From the NCBI RefSeq assembly GCF_001437285.1, contig NZ_JQBF01000001.1, positions 290,645 to 354,644 on the forward strand: a stretch of 64,000 nt of DNA. Reading direction: 5' to 3'. A program made the translations under genes and the position numbers. Below the pieces are notes generated by a model that searched no databases, was not told the DNA's origin, and saw nothing but the letters and a program-made list of their open reading frames with translations. Origin of the DNA: Pediococcus pentosaceus (GTDB lineage: Bacteria; Bacillota; Bacilli; Lactobacillales; Lactobacillaceae). Below, piece after piece: positions 1 to 9,137 of the stretch (within the stretch, counting starts at the first letter, position 1; every line of letters begins with the position of its first letter).

Positions 1-419
1 TCACGACTCTTATCAAACCGGCGCACAAAACCCGTCACAATTTCGGAGCCTGAATTCATAGCTGAAAGCATCATCGTAGAATATGCATTGGATGGGACGA
101 TATCATCTCCATCTACAAAGGCAATCCAATTTCCAGAAGCTAAATCAATGCCCTTGTTTCTAGAGGCACTAGGACCTGCGTTTTCAGGATTATGAACAGC
201 AATAAAATTAGGATGATTTTGAGCATACTCATCGATAATTGAAGGAGTAGTATCGTCAGAGCAATCATCAATCATTATTACTTCGATTTTTTGAAATGTC
301 TGTTCTGCTAGAGAATCTAGGCATTCTCTTAAATATTCAGATACATTATAGCAAGCGACAATTACACTTATTAAGTTATCTTGCCGGTTTGCTTTTTCTA
401 CGTTTTTCAAAATGTTCAC
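1..419 (-). CDS. Family 2 glycosyltransferase, N-terminal part (cut by window edge)
   Basis: The gene reads off the left edge, so only about 139 N-terminal residues are present. They form a GT-A nucleotide-sugar fold typical of family 2 transferases: a first strand ISVIVACYN, the acidic motif IDDCSDDTT, the NAGPSASRNKG segment and the metal-binding VDGDD motif. The enzyme probably adds a sugar to a cell-wall or surface polysaccharide on the cytoplasmic face, which fits the divergent teichoic acid export genes. The acceptor and sugar cannot be told. Either GTG at 419 or the in-frame TTG at 410, which follows a good AAAGGTGA site, could be the start. I lean slightly to 410 on spacing but give the longer form. 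Confidence 0.85.
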   Translation of the reverse strand, partial: MNILKNVEKANRQDNLISVIVACYNVSEYLRECLDSLAEQTFQKIEVIMIDDCSDDTTPSIIDEYAQNHPNFIAVHNPENAGPSASRNKGIDLASGNWIAFVDGDDIVPSNAYSTMMLSAMNSGSEIVTGFVRRFDKSR

Positions 420-596
420 CTTTACCTAAGTTGTTTAATATTTATGTGTCTAATAATGTATTATAATATACGTTATTGGTTTTTACATAATTTTAGAAAA
501 TAAGATTTTTAAAAGTTTAGTAATACTGTTTAATTACTTTTGAAATTATAGTAAAGTTTTAAATTAGTTATATTTATTAAAGGAGCAATACAAACG

Positions 597-1412
597 ATGA
601 ATACAATGTTCAAAATAATTAGTGACCAATTCACTAATTTTAAGATAATTCGACGGATGGCTAAGTATGATGACCGTGCTAATTATCAAAGTCATTATCT
701 AGGTTTAGCTTGGGAATTTTTGAATCCGCTGATTCAAATTGGAATTTACTATCTCGTCTTCGGGGTGGCTTTGAAGCGTGGAGATCCAATGCCAGGAGTA
801 CCATATTTGCCATGGATGGTGATGGGAATTGCTCCTTGGTTGTATATGAATAAGACAACTTTAGATGCTTCTAAAAGTATTTATCAACAAGTTGGGCTAG
901 TTTCTAAAATGAAATTTCCAATTAACGTTTTGCCATCTATTAAAATTATGGGAAATTTATATAGTTTCTGGACGATGATGGCTTTTGGTGTGTTTTTGAT
1001 GTTTGTTAATCGAATTTGGCCAACCATTTCATGGGTCCAATTCATATATTATTTTATTTGTATGATTGCACTTATGTATGCGTTGGGAATTTTTAATTCA
1101 ACAGTAAGTGTACTAGTGCGTGATTGGCAAATTGCCCTACAATCAGTGTTAAGAATGCTGTTTTATATGAGTGGAGTATTGTTTAACTTCGTTACTTCAA
1201 ATTTTCCACCTGTATTAGTACGTCTTTTAGAATTGAATCCTTTTTATTACGTTATTAACGGAATCCGGGAGTCGTTGCTTTCTAAGGGCTGGGTATGGCA
1301 ACAACCAAATCTCAACTTAACGATTTCGTTCTGGTTGTTTATTTTTATTGTGATGATATTTGGTAGTTATCTACATAATAAATTCCGTGCTAATTTTGTG
1401 GATTTGATTTAA
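597..1412 (+). CDS. tagG: Teichoic acid / polysaccharide ABC exporter permease
   Basis: This 271-residue ABC-2 type permease has about six membrane segments, the usual size for TagG. With TagH it forms the exporter that moves undecaprenyl-linked teichoic acid across the membrane. The N-terminal amphipathic stretch before the first membrane segment and the YLPWMVMGIAPWLY region are typical of this permease family. An AGGAG site at 581-585 precedes the ATG by 11 bases. The tagH gene follows after 15 bases, so the two are co-transcribed. An O-antigen or other polysaccharide substrate is possible, but the nearby glycerophosphotransferase favours teichoic acid. Confidence 0.88.
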   Translation: MNTMFKIISDQFTNFKIIRRMAKYDDRANYQSHYLGLAWEFLNPLIQIGIYYLVFGVALKRGDPMPGVPYLPWMVMGIAPWLYMNKTTLDASKSIYQQVGLVSKMKFPINVLPSIKIMGNLYSFWTMMAFGVFLMFVNRIWPTISWVQFIYYFICMIALMYALGIFNSTVSVLVRDWQIALQSVLRMLFYMSGVLFNFVTSNFPPVLVRLLELNPFYYVINGIRESLLSKGWVWQQPNLNLTISFWLFIFIVMIFGSYLHNKFRANFVDLI

Positions 1413-1427
1413 GCCGAGGAGTCTGAA

Positions 1428-2489
1428 ATGGATAATACTTATAAAATTAAATTAGAAAATGTAACAAAAGAGTATGACCTTTTTAAATCAAAAAGTGATA
1501 AACTAAAGAACTTTTTTAATATTGGGAAAGTAGATGTTCCACATTTCTGGTCTTTAAAAGGTGTTAGTCTAACAATTAAAAAAGGGGAAACTTTTGGAAT
1601 AATTGGAGTGAATGGTTCAGGAAAATCAACCATTTCAAATATTATTTCCGGAATCATTCCTCAAACCACAGGAATGGTCGATGTTAAAGGTGATACTTCA
1701 ATTATTGCTATTGGCGCTGGTTTAAAGAGAAACTTAACTGGTGCCGAAAACATCCGTCTAAAGGGTCTGATGCAAGGTTTGACAATCAAAGAAATTGATG
1801 AAGTTAGAGATTCCATCATCGATTTTGCCGATATCGGTACTTTTATTGATCAACCAGTTAAGGACTATTCTAGTGGGATGCGTTCCCGTTTAGGATTTGC
1901 AATTGCGGTACACATTAACCCTGATATCATGATTATTGATGAGGCATTGTCTGTTGGTGATGATACTTTCTATCAAAAGTGTGTGGACAAGATTATGGAA
2001 TTCAAGGAACAAGGAAAGACTATTTTGTTTGTTAGTCATTCCCTTAATCAAGTAAAAATGATTTGTGATAGAGTTGCATGGATGCATTTTGGAGAACTAC
2101 GAGAAATTGGCGAGACAGAGGAAGTAATTGAACACTACCGTAAATTCTCAAGTGACTTCAAAAAGAAGACGGCCAAAGAACGTAAAAAATACCAACAAGA
2201 TAAGAAAAAAGAGCAAATTAAATTTAACATAGATGAGTATCGTAAGTCTCTAATTGAAGATGAAGTCAAGAAGGGCATCGATAAAAATCAAGCAGAAAAG
2301 GATGTACAGGAAAGAATGTATCATCAAATAACTCCAGACAAGATGTCTTTGACAACTAGGATTGTTACTGGAATAGCAATATTAGGACTTGCATTCTTTG
2401 CGTTGGTAAACATTTCTGGCCACTCAGTTACTAATTCGCTGGAACATCCAACAACGTTAATGCATCCAGTACAACATAAAGTTAGGTAA
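1428..2489 (+). CDS. tagH: Teichoic acid export ABC transporter ATPase
   Basis: This 353-residue ATPase energises export by TagG. Walker A is at residues 60-68 (GVNGSGKST), the signature motif YSSGM at 147-151, Walker B ending in DEA at about 166-173 and the H-loop in FVSHS near 204. The ABC domain is followed by a charged, Lys-rich linker (about 245-300) and a single hydrophobic helix (about 312-330). This C-terminal extension is characteristic of TagH rather than of short polysaccharide ATPases, and it places the tail outside the cell. A GAGGAG ribosome site lies just before the ATG. The extracellular tail here is only about 23 residues, shorter than in Bacillus TagH. Confidence 0.9.
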   Translation: MDNTYKIKLENVTKEYDLFKSKSDKLKNFFNIGKVDVPHFWSLKGVSLTIKKGETFGIIGVNGSGKSTISNIISGIIPQTTGMVDVKGDTSIIAIGAGLKRNLTGAENIRLKGLMQGLTIKEIDEVRDSIIDFADIGTFIDQPVKDYSSGMRSRLGFAIAVHINPDIMIIDEALSVGDDTFYQKCVDKIMEFKEQGKTILFVSHSLNQVKMICDRVAWMHFGELREIGETEEVIEHYRKFSSDFKKKTAKERKKYQQDKKKEQIKFNIDEYRKSLIEDEVKKGIDKNQAEKDVQERMYHQITPDKMSLTTRIVTGIAILGLAFFALVNISGHSVTNSLEHPTTLMHPVQHKVR

Positions 2490-2522
2490 TTTTCATATCG
2501 TAAATTTGGAAGGGTTTAAAAA

Positions 2523-4253
2523 ATGAAATTTAAAGAAAGAACTATGAAGAATCCTAACGTTGGGACTTTTTTAGTTATTTTAATTACTGGATTATTACTA
2601 ACGATGCCTCAAATTTTGAATAAAAGTATTATATTAGGGGCAGATGCTATTTTTCACTTTAATAGGTTGTACGATATCGCAATGCAATTTGATAGTGGTA
2701 ATTTTAGTTATTTTACATCTAATTATGGTTTTCAACAAACCGCTAGAATTGTGAATGCGGTATATGGTCCAGGACTGGCATATATATTAGGTTTTATTTT
2801 ATTCATTTGTAGGAGTTGGTTAAAATTTCAAGTAATATCATCATTATTATTATTTCTGATCAGCGGCTATACAATGAACTATTTATCTACTAGTGTTGGA
2901 CTATCTAGAAAAGTAGCCAATATGAATTCTATGCTTTTCATGAGTAGTTTTTGGGTAATGGGTTGGACAGTTAGCCAGATGTTTATGCCGTGGGGGATTG
3001 CTGTAGCTCCACTAATCGTCGCTGTGGGTATTAAATTTATTAAGAGTGATAAATTTACGATTGTTGAATTATCTATCTCCGTTTCATTGATGATTCAGAT
3101 ACATATGTTAAGTGCAGTTATATCGGTCTTTATATTGTTTCTATTCTTTATAATTGGAATTATAAATGTGAAAGATAAACTTACACTATGTGTAAAAGTG
3201 ATTGCGGCTGCTGGACTAACTTTATTGCTTACATTTAATGTGTGGGGATCAATCCTTGAAATATATATTGGGAATAAATTGTATCCTCCTTTTGCTGCAA
3301 ATTTAGCAATGAAAACTATGAATTTATCGGTAGGCAATGCTGATTTTAACCATATTGGAATTATTGTAAGTGTATTATTTGCTTTTGAAATAGCGATTAC
3401 TATTATGAACTGGTCGATCTTATCTCTAACTACTAAAGCTGTAACTGGTATAGGGACAGTGATGTTAGTACTTTCATCTAATATTATGCCTTGGATGGTT
3501 ATAGGTAGAAAGATACCTATGTTAAATAGTTTTTTACAATTTCCTAGTCGACTTGAAGGTTTCGCATTTGTATTGTTGCTGGTAGGTTTAGGTTTATGTA
3601 TTGAGGAGGTTAATGAACCTTCTTTTAAAAAGTATACTAAGCTTTTTTTAATGATAGCAACACTTTTTTCCGTAGTACAATCTTACTATAACGTACAGTC
3701 AAAAAGTGAAGGCTGGAATGGTCATCAGCCGATAGCAAATAGGACTAATGTAATAGTTAAAAATAATGCTTCAGAAAGTGAAATAAGAAATGCTTTTAGG
3801 AGTAACGACTTAAGTAAAGGTATTGAGCTGGCCGAAAAACCGACGACGGACTATGTACCAATTAATGTTAATAATACTGATAATGGCAAATCACAGAGTG
3901 CCTATGAAACATATGCAGCATTGTTTATTAACTCAAAACAAGGTGTAAAAAAGGAAGTTAAAAATGGAAAATTAATAGTCTCGTGGTATGCAAATCATAA
4001 AGGAGAAAGTAAAAAAATACCAATTACCGTTTATAAAAATACGATATTGCTAATGAATGGTTCAAAATTATTAAAAGGGAATATCACATTAGGCACGATG
4101 AATATGCCAACTATAAAAGCAACCCAATCTGGGAAAAATGTATTAACAGTTAGCTATAAATCAAGCTTTATTAATGGATGGATCATGATTTTAACTGGTC
4201 TACTATGGTTTAGCATAACGGCATTTAAATTAGTAATGGGTAGAAAAAGATAA
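2523..4253 (+). CDS. Multi-pass membrane protein, PTPS-related/GT-C-like family
   Basis: This 576-residue protein has about a dozen hydrophobic helices followed by a soluble extracytoplasmic segment (about 395-545) and a last membrane helix. The first loop carries an acidic motif, GADAIFHFNRLYDI, and then a conserved SNYGFQQTARIVNAVYGP block. The acidic first loop is typical of GT-C glycosyltransferases and of the lactobacillar membrane proteins annotated as 6-pyruvoyl-tetrahydropterin synthase related. It may transfer a lipid-linked sugar to a wall polymer outside the cell; this is inference. It is 33 bases downstream of tagH and ends at a terminator, so it looks like the last gene of the tagGH transcript. 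Confidence 0.6.
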   Translation: MKFKERTMKNPNVGTFLVILITGLLLTMPQILNKSIILGADAIFHFNRLYDIAMQFDSGNFSYFTSNYGFQQTARIVNAVYGPGLAYILGFILFICRSWLKFQVISSLLLFLISGYTMNYLSTSVGLSRKVANMNSMLFMSSFWVMGWTVSQMFMPWGIAVAPLIVAVGIKFIKSDKFTIVELSISVSLMIQIHMLSAVISVFILFLFFIIGIINVKDKLTLCVKVIAAAGLTLLLTFNVWGSILEIYIGNKLYPPFAANLAMKTMNLSVGNADFNHIGIIVSVLFAFEIAITIMNWSILSLTTKAVTGIGTVMLVLSSNIMPWMVIGRKIPMLNSFLQFPSRLEGFAFVLLLVGLGLCIEEVNEPSFKKYTKLFLMIATLFSVVQSYYNVQSKSEGWNGHQPIANRTNVIVKNNASESEIRNAFRSNDLSKGIELAEKPTTDYVPINVNNTDNGKSQSAYETYAALFINSKQGVKKEVKNGKLIVSWYANHKGESKKIPITVYKNTILLMNGSKLLKGNITLGTMNMPTIKATQSGKNVLTVSYKSSFINGWIMILTGLLWFSITAFKLVMGRKR

Positions 4254-4259
4254 TTTAAA

Positions 4260-4305
4260 AATACTCTAAGATTTAGGACGCCAATTTAAATTTTAGAGTA
4301 TTTTT
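4260..4305 (+). terminator. Rho-independent terminator after the tagGH operon
   Basis: A 15-base stem (4260-4274 with 4288-4302, one G-U pair) closes a 13-base loop and runs into a T tract. It separates the membrane protein gene from the serine hydrolase. Confidence 0.85.
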
Positions 4306-4333
4306 AGTATCTATCTGTAAGGGGAGCAAACCA

Positions 4334-5443
4334 ATGAAAAAATGGATTTATACCTTTATTGGTATTTTAATGTTTATATGTATAGCATGTTATATCGTTA
4401 CTTTAAAAAAGGGAGATACAGTTGTTTCTAATACTAAAACAAAAACAGCCATAACAAGAATTGTAGATAGAAAAGAGTCTGGAAAATTAAAAAAAAGTCT
4501 CTCGAAGACTAAGTTTAGCGGTACAGCGGTCTTAATTAAGAACAACAAAATAGTAGATAGTTACGTATCAGGATCTGCCACTGATGTTGATAAAAATATG
4601 TTAACGACTACTTATGAAATAGACTCTCTACAAAAAGTTTTAACAGCAGGTTTAGTAATGAACCAAGTCAATAAAGGAAAGCTAAAATTAACTGATAGGG
4701 TCAATAAGTTTATTCCGGATCTACCAGGTTCTAAATATATAACAATTCGAGAACTACTTGATATGAATTCGGGATTATCAATGAAAAAAATGAAATTTTC
4801 GGGGAACAATTTATCTAGTGCCGAATTGCTAGATGTTGTAATTGATAATGTTAGGTTTGATGCTAATACAAAAAAAAGCGGGAAGTGGAGTTACCAACCA
4901 GTCAATTTTGTGATTTTATCAGAAATTCTTGAAGAAATTACGGGAAAGAGCTATAAACAGTTGTTTGATGAAACTTACATAAAAAAATTAAAGCTTAAAC
5001 AAACTGAATTTGCTTATGACAATAATATAAAAACAAATCGGGCCTATGGATATGTAGTAAAAGGAAATGGGGATAGAATTAAGCAGAATCCCAATGGTGC
5101 GACTGTCTTTTCAGAGCTAGGAACTGGTCAAGTATATATGTCTGCACCAGATTATTATAAATTAGTAGCTAGTCTATTAAATGGGAAAGTTTTAGGAACA
5201 GACGCAGCTAAAGAACTTTATTTACCACTAGGTAATGGTAAATATCGCGCTGGTCTATATACATCTAAGAAACCATTTTATAGATATGCTAATGGTTATG
5301 GATATGGCTTTGAAAGTCATGTTCGTATTAGCCAAGATGGAAAGAAAGCTGTTGTTGTATTTAGTAACCATCAAGTGAGTGGTAACAATGGTCTAAAGAA
5401 AAAAGTTGACCAGTTATCGAAGAAATTTTTAGGTTATAAGTAA
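4334..5443 (+). CDS. Membrane-anchored beta-lactamase-fold serine hydrolase
   Basis: This 369-residue protein starts with an uncleaved-looking signal anchor (about residues 4-24), so the enzyme domain faces outside. The penicillin-binding SxxK motif is present as S98-L-Q-K101 in the context EIDSLQKVLTAG. The usual YxN motif reads Y187-Q-P, with Asn only two residues later (YQPVN), and the normal HxG/KTG segment reads NGYGYGFE at about 320-327. It therefore belongs to the class C beta-lactamase/esterase group with a changed second and third motif. Its place between teichoic acid genes suggests action on wall polymers or D-alanyl esters, as FmtA does in Staphylococcus. A D,D-peptidase role is also possible. 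Confidence 0.75.
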   Translation: MKKWIYTFIGILMFICIACYIVTLKKGDTVVSNTKTKTAITRIVDRKESGKLKKSLSKTKFSGTAVLIKNNKIVDSYVSGSATDVDKNMLTTTYEIDSLQKVLTAGLVMNQVNKGKLKLTDRVNKFIPDLPGSKYITIRELLDMNSGLSMKKMKFSGNNLSSAELLDVVIDNVRFDANTKKSGKWSYQPVNFVILSEILEEITGKSYKQLFDETYIKKLKLKQTEFAYDNNIKTNRAYGYVVKGNGDRIKQNPNGATVFSELGTGQVYMSAPDYYKLVASLLNGKVLGTDAAKELYLPLGNGKYRAGLYTSKKPFYRYANGYGYGFESHVRISQDGKKAVVVFSNHQVSGNNGLKKKVDQLSKKFLGYK

Positions 5444-5447
5444 TTAG

Positions 5448-5479
5448 AAAAAGCATGGAAAATAGTTCCATGTTTTTTT
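5448..5479 (+). terminator. Terminator after the serine hydrolase
   Basis: The 7-base stem CATGGAA/TTCCATG (5454-5460 with 5466-5472) has a 5-base loop, an upstream A run and a following T run. Confidence 0.75.
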
Positions 5480-5570
5480 GTTAATAAATTATTCAAGTTT
5501 TATGCTAACTGAAATCATAAAAATATAATATACTAAATTGAACAACTAAGATTGAGAAAGATGGAGTATT

Positions 5571-6758
5571 ATGTACTTAATTAATTTTTTGAGAAAAGTA
5601 AAACGCCGATTTTTAGTTTATTTATTTAACATAAATTACAAACCTTACTCACAGCCTACCATCATCTTTGAAAGCTTTGGTGGACGTCAAATCAGCGATT
5701 CTCCGTTAGCTATTTATAAAGAGTTGAAAAAAACTCATCCTGAATATTGTTTGATTTGGGTTGTAAATAAGGGATTAGCAACCCAGGCAGAGAAGAACGG
5801 ATATGATTATGTAATACGTGGCTCTTTCAAATGGGTTCGAACAATCGAAAAAGCCCAAGTTTGGGTTGAAAATGCTCGTTTACCGCAGTGGGTGCAGAAA
5901 CCCGATCACATAAAATTAATTCAAACGTGGCACGGGACACCTTTGAAAAAACTCGGATTAGATATTAAAAATGTTGTGATGCCTGGGACGAACACGGAAC
6001 GTTATCATCAAAATTTTGTTAGGGAAGCCAATCGTTGGGATGTATTAATTAGTCCAAATACATACTCGACTAATATTTTTCGACGAGCTTTTGGTTATCA
6101 GAACAAAATTGTAGAAATCGGTTACCCACGGAATGATAAATTGGCTAATCCCACAAAAGAAGAAATTAAATTATTAAAACAAAAATTAGGAATTCCTTTA
6201 AATAAAAAGGTTATTATGTATGCTCCAACATATCGAGATAATCAATTTTTTCAAAAGGGTAAATATTCATTTGAATTACCTTTTAGTTTAAAAGAATTCC
6301 AAGAACGATTTGGAAAAGATGCAGTGCTTTTACTTAGAATGCATTATTTAATAGCGAATTCAATGGATATTTCAGGATTTGAAAATTTTGCATACGATGT
6401 ATCTAGTTATGCAGATATTTCTGAATTATACTTAGTATCGGATTTATTAATAACGGATTATTCGAGTGTCTTTTTCGATTATGCTTATCTTAAGCGGCCA
6501 ATTTTGTTCTATCCTTATGATTATGAAATTTATAAAGATGAATTACGCGGTTTTTATTTAGACTATCAAAAAGATCTACCGGGGGAAATCGCCTACAATC
6601 CAATCGAGCTTTGGGATAAAATTGAATGCGGACTAGCTCAGTCTAATATGAGCATCGACCAACGCTTTAATACTTTTTATGATCGCTTCTGCAAGATTAA
6701 TGCGGGAAATGCATCAAAGGAGATTGTTGAAGAAATTAGTAAATTTATTTCAAAGTAA
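5571..6758 (+). CDS. CDP-glycerol:glycerophosphate glycerophosphotransferase family protein
   Basis: This 395-residue enzyme of the TagB/TagF family transfers glycerol-phosphate units from CDP-glycerol during teichoic acid synthesis on the cytoplasmic membrane face. Motifs seen are HGTPLKKLG (121-129), MYAPTYRD (216-223), RMHYL (256-260) and the nucleotide-binding TDYSSVFFDYA (295-305), with His121 matching the catalytic His. The length is close to TagB, the single-unit primase, and well below the roughly 700 residues of the TagF polymerase. An amphipathic, Arg/Lys-rich N-terminus (LRKVKRRF) would dock it on the membrane. It stands alone between terminators, next to the TagGH exporter. The exact acceptor cannot be decided. 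Confidence 0.87.
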   Translation: MYLINFLRKVKRRFLVYLFNINYKPYSQPTIIFESFGGRQISDSPLAIYKELKKTHPEYCLIWVVNKGLATQAEKNGYDYVIRGSFKWVRTIEKAQVWVENARLPQWVQKPDHIKLIQTWHGTPLKKLGLDIKNVVMPGTNTERYHQNFVREANRWDVLISPNTYSTNIFRRAFGYQNKIVEIGYPRNDKLANPTKEEIKLLKQKLGIPLNKKVIMYAPTYRDNQFFQKGKYSFELPFSLKEFQERFGKDAVLLLRMHYLIANSMDISGFENFAYDVSSYADISELYLVSDLLITDYSSVFFDYAYLKRPILFYPYDYEIYKDELRGFYLDYQKDLPGEIAYNPIELWDKIECGLAQSNMSIDQRFNTFYDRFCKINAGNASKEIVEEISKFISK

Positions 6759-6766
6759 AACAAAAA

Positions 6767-6799
6767 ACACGTTGAACTTCAAAAGTTCAGCGTGTTTTT
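6767..6799. terminator. Bidirectional terminator between convergent genes
   Basis: A 13-base stem (6767-6779 with 6783-6795, one G-U pair) with a 3-base loop is flanked by an A run on the left and a T run on the right. It can serve both the glycerophosphotransferase and the DUF4811 gene. Confidence 0.85.
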
Positions 6800-6810
6800 A
6801 TTAGTTGTAA

Positions 6811-7575
6811 TTATTTCTTAGCTTCTTCAATCATCTTCTGCATCATTTGAGCTTGATATTGAGCAGCATATTGTTTAGAAGCTTTAGCCGTTGTATCAGC
6901 CATTAGTTTCTTTTGATCACTAGCACTCATTGTAGGATTCTTCTTAAGTGCGGCAGCCATTGTTGACTTCACAGTAGCTGTGACCTTAGCTTTAACATAC
7001 TTTTCAGCATCAGCTTTCATTTGAGCTTGATTCTTTTTAACGTTCTTTTGAAGCTTAGCGGCTTGTTCTGTTGATAAGGTAATCCAATTATTAGGAACGT
7101 AGAAAGTATTAACACGTTTTGAAACTTCACGGTTATTACCGGCAATTCCAAACCAGAACTTGTAAGTGTTGTTCTTATAAGTCCAACGGGTTGTAGATTT
7201 AACTAAACGAGCCGTACTCTTTTTAGTTGTTTTAACCTTGTTAGTAGTTTTATCAGTTTCAGTATGACTAGGTTTCTTTTGAGAAGTAGTCTTATTGTAG
7301 ATATAAACTCGATCTTTATCAGCGGTACCGATACTCTTATAGAGTAACATGCTCATTTGTTTAGAAGGTGAGACTGAGTAGATTTCTTGGGTAGTTGTTT
7401 CAGTAATTTTATGCATCCCAAAATGTTCACGATCATTCATTACCATCAAAGCAACCGAAGCAATTACGACGATTGCAGAAATAACAGAACAAATAACACG
7501 GACAGCTGTTTTAGAGATAAGTGTCATCGAAAGGAACGTTGCGATGACTGCGATAATTAAAAGAAAGATAATCAT
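6811..7575 (-). CDS. DUF4811-type membrane protein, partner of MFS exporter
   Basis: This 254-residue protein has two N-terminal hydrophobic helices (about 1-48), then an extracytoplasmic Lys/Thr-rich region and a C-terminal Ala/Lys/Gln-rich helical tail (about 170-254) with coiled-coil character. It matches what I know as DUF4811, a lactobacillar family found directly after DHA2 drug-efflux genes. Its ATG overlaps the upstream MFS stop codon by one base (TAATG), so the two are translationally coupled and probably work together. The molecular role is unknown. An accessory periplasm-like adaptor is only a guess. Confidence 0.7.
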   Translation of the reverse strand: MIIFLLIIAVIATFLSMTLISKTAVRVICSVISAIVVIASVALMVMNDREHFGMHKITETTTQEIYSVSPSKQMSMLLYKSIGTADKDRVYIYNKTTSQKKPSHTETDKTTNKVKTTKKSTARLVKSTTRWTYKNNTYKFWFGIAGNNREVSKRVNTFYVPNNWITLSTEQAAKLQKNVKKNQAQMKADAEKYVKAKVTATVKSTMAAALKKNPTMSASDQKKLMADTTAKASKQYAAQYQAQMMQKMIEEAKK

Positions 7576-9053
7576 TATTTATTACCTCCTGCTTGAGGTT
7601 GTACTTTGGCAGTGCTACCTGCTTTACGACTTACAAAGAATGCGATGATTAAACCAAGGGCACTAAAGCCAATGGCAATCCAGAATGTCGCATGGTAACC
7701 AGCAACGGTTGCGTCAAATGCTTGATCTTTGTAAGCGAGTGGTTGGGCTGAGAGAAGATGCTTACCAGGCATTTGGTTCTTGGTAACGTTGGTCAAGACA
7801 CTAACCAAGATGGCTGTTCCAACAGAACTGGCTACTTGACGAAGAGTGTTATTAACCGCAGTACCATGACCCATCTTTTCAAATGGAAGAGAGTTCATAC
7901 CAGCAGTTGTTACAGGCATCATTGCCATCGCAATTCCGGCCATTCGAACAGCATACAAGACAATGATATAAATCATTGGTGTAGTCTTGGTAATGAAAGC
8001 AAATGGAAGCGTTCCGGCAGTTAAGAGGAACATTCCAGTGATTGCTAGACGACGGGCACCAATTTTATCAAATAGGCGACCAGTAATAGGACTTAGGAAT
8101 CCCATCATTAAAGCACCAGGTAATAGTGTTAAACCTGAATGGAAAGCTGATTCGCCACGTACAGTTTGAATGTAAAGTGGAAGTACCATTTCAGCCCCCA
8201 CCATGGCAATCATTGAAACTGAACTTAAAGTAGCAGAAATTGAAAATTCTGGAATCTTTAGTACACGTAAATCAAGGAATGGTTTTTCTAATCTCAATTG
8301 GCGGATACCAAATAAAATAACAAAGATAACACCAACGATTAATGTAGTAATAACTACTGCGTCGCCCCAGCCTTTGTCTCCAACTTCGGAGAAACCAAAG
8401 AGTAAACTACCAAATCCAATTGTAGATAAAGCAGCTGAAATCCAATCTAGCTTCTTCTTGTCGGTTTCCAAAACGTCTTTCATAAATAATAGACCAGCGA
8501 TTAGAACGATAAATACGATTGGAATAATCATTCCGAATAGGGTTCTCCAGTGATAGTTATCAATAATCCATCCAGAAAGAGTAGGACCAATTGCTGGAGC
8601 TACCCCAATAACTAATCCGGCAAGACCCATGGCTGAACCACGTTGGTTAGCTGGGAAAATTGTCAACATTAGAGTTTGGAGGAGTGGCATGGTAACACCA
8701 ACTCCGAGAGCCTGGATTAAACGTCCGGCAAGTAAAACTTGGAACGTAGGAGCTGTGTAACATAGAATGGTTCCAATTAGGAAAACAGCCATAGCAGATA
8801 AATAAAGTCGTTTAGAAGGAACACGACTTGTTAACCAGGCACTAATGGGAATCATGATACCGTTAACCATCAGAAATCCAGTTGTCAACCATTGAACAGT
8901 AGAAGTACTGATATCAAAAGCATCCATTAATGTAGGAAATGCGGTGGTTAAAATTGTTTGGTTCAAAACGGTACAAAAAGTACCTATTAATAGCACAAGG
9001 ATCAATAAGGATCTCTTATAGGGTTTACCATGTGCGTCAATTGCTTGTGGCAT
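7575..9053 (-). CDS. DHA2-family drug:H+ antiporter (MFS, 14 TM)
   Basis: This 492-residue major facilitator of the EmrB/LmrB type has 14 predicted membrane segments and would export lipophilic drugs using the proton gradient. Family marks include FPTLMDAF near the first helix, the loop RLIQALGVGVTMPL and the motif C-like APAIGPTLSGWI. I chose ATG at 9053 because a GAGGTTG site (9061-9067) lies 7 bases upstream. The longer ATG at 9104 would sit upstream of the predicted transcription start. A MerR-family regulator is divergently transcribed and shares a palindromic operator, so induction by substrate is likely. The specific drug is unknown. Confidence 0.88.
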   Translation of the reverse strand: MPQAIDAHGKPYKRSLLILVLLIGTFCTVLNQTILTTAFPTLMDAFDISTSTVQWLTTGFLMVNGIMIPISAWLTSRVPSKRLYLSAMAVFLIGTILCYTAPTFQVLLAGRLIQALGVGVTMPLLQTLMLTIFPANQRGSAMGLAGLVIGVAPAIGPTLSGWIIDNYHWRTLFGMIIPIVFIVLIAGLLFMKDVLETDKKKLDWISAALSTIGFGSLLFGFSEVGDKGWGDAVVITTLIVGVIFVILFGIRQLRLEKPFLDLRVLKIPEFSISATLSSVSMIAMVGAEMVLPLYIQTVRGESAFHSGLTLLPGALMMGFLSPITGRLFDKIGARRLAITGMFLLTAGTLPFAFITKTTPMIYIIVLYAVRMAGIAMAMMPVTTAGMNSLPFEKMGHGTAVNNTLRQVASSVGTAILVSVLTNVTKNQMPGKHLLSAQPLAYKDQAFDATVAGYHATFWIAIGFSALGLIIAFFVSRKAGSTAKVQPQAGGNK

Positions 9054-9089
9054 AAGCTTACAACCTCTTTTCAAAAACTTTTCTTTAAT

Positions 9090-9118
9090 ACTATAAGTTA
9101 TCATAACATCTTTGTCAA
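9090..9118 (-). promoter_or_regulatory. Promoter of the MFS-DUF4811 operon
   Basis: On the minus strand a perfect TTGACA (complement of 9113-9118) is 17 bases from TATAGT (complement of 9090-9095). The -35 box lies inside the left arm of the shared palindrome. Confidence 0.7.
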
Positions 9119-9137
9119 CTTGTTTGACAAAGATGTT
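9105..9137. promoter_or_regulatory. Palindromic operator covering two divergent -35 boxes
   Basis: Two perfect 14-base inverted arms (AACATCTTTGTCAA at 9105-9118 and its complement at 9124-9137) are separated by CTTGT. Each arm contains the TTGACA -35 box of one of the divergent promoters. A dimeric regulator bound here would control both genes; the adjacent MerR protein is the obvious candidate. Confidence 0.8.

Noticed and set aside
9054..9104. Longer start of the DHA2 exporter at 9104
   Set aside because: The minus-strand -10 box is at 9090-9095, so this ATG would be upstream of the transcript start; GAGGTTG supports 9053.
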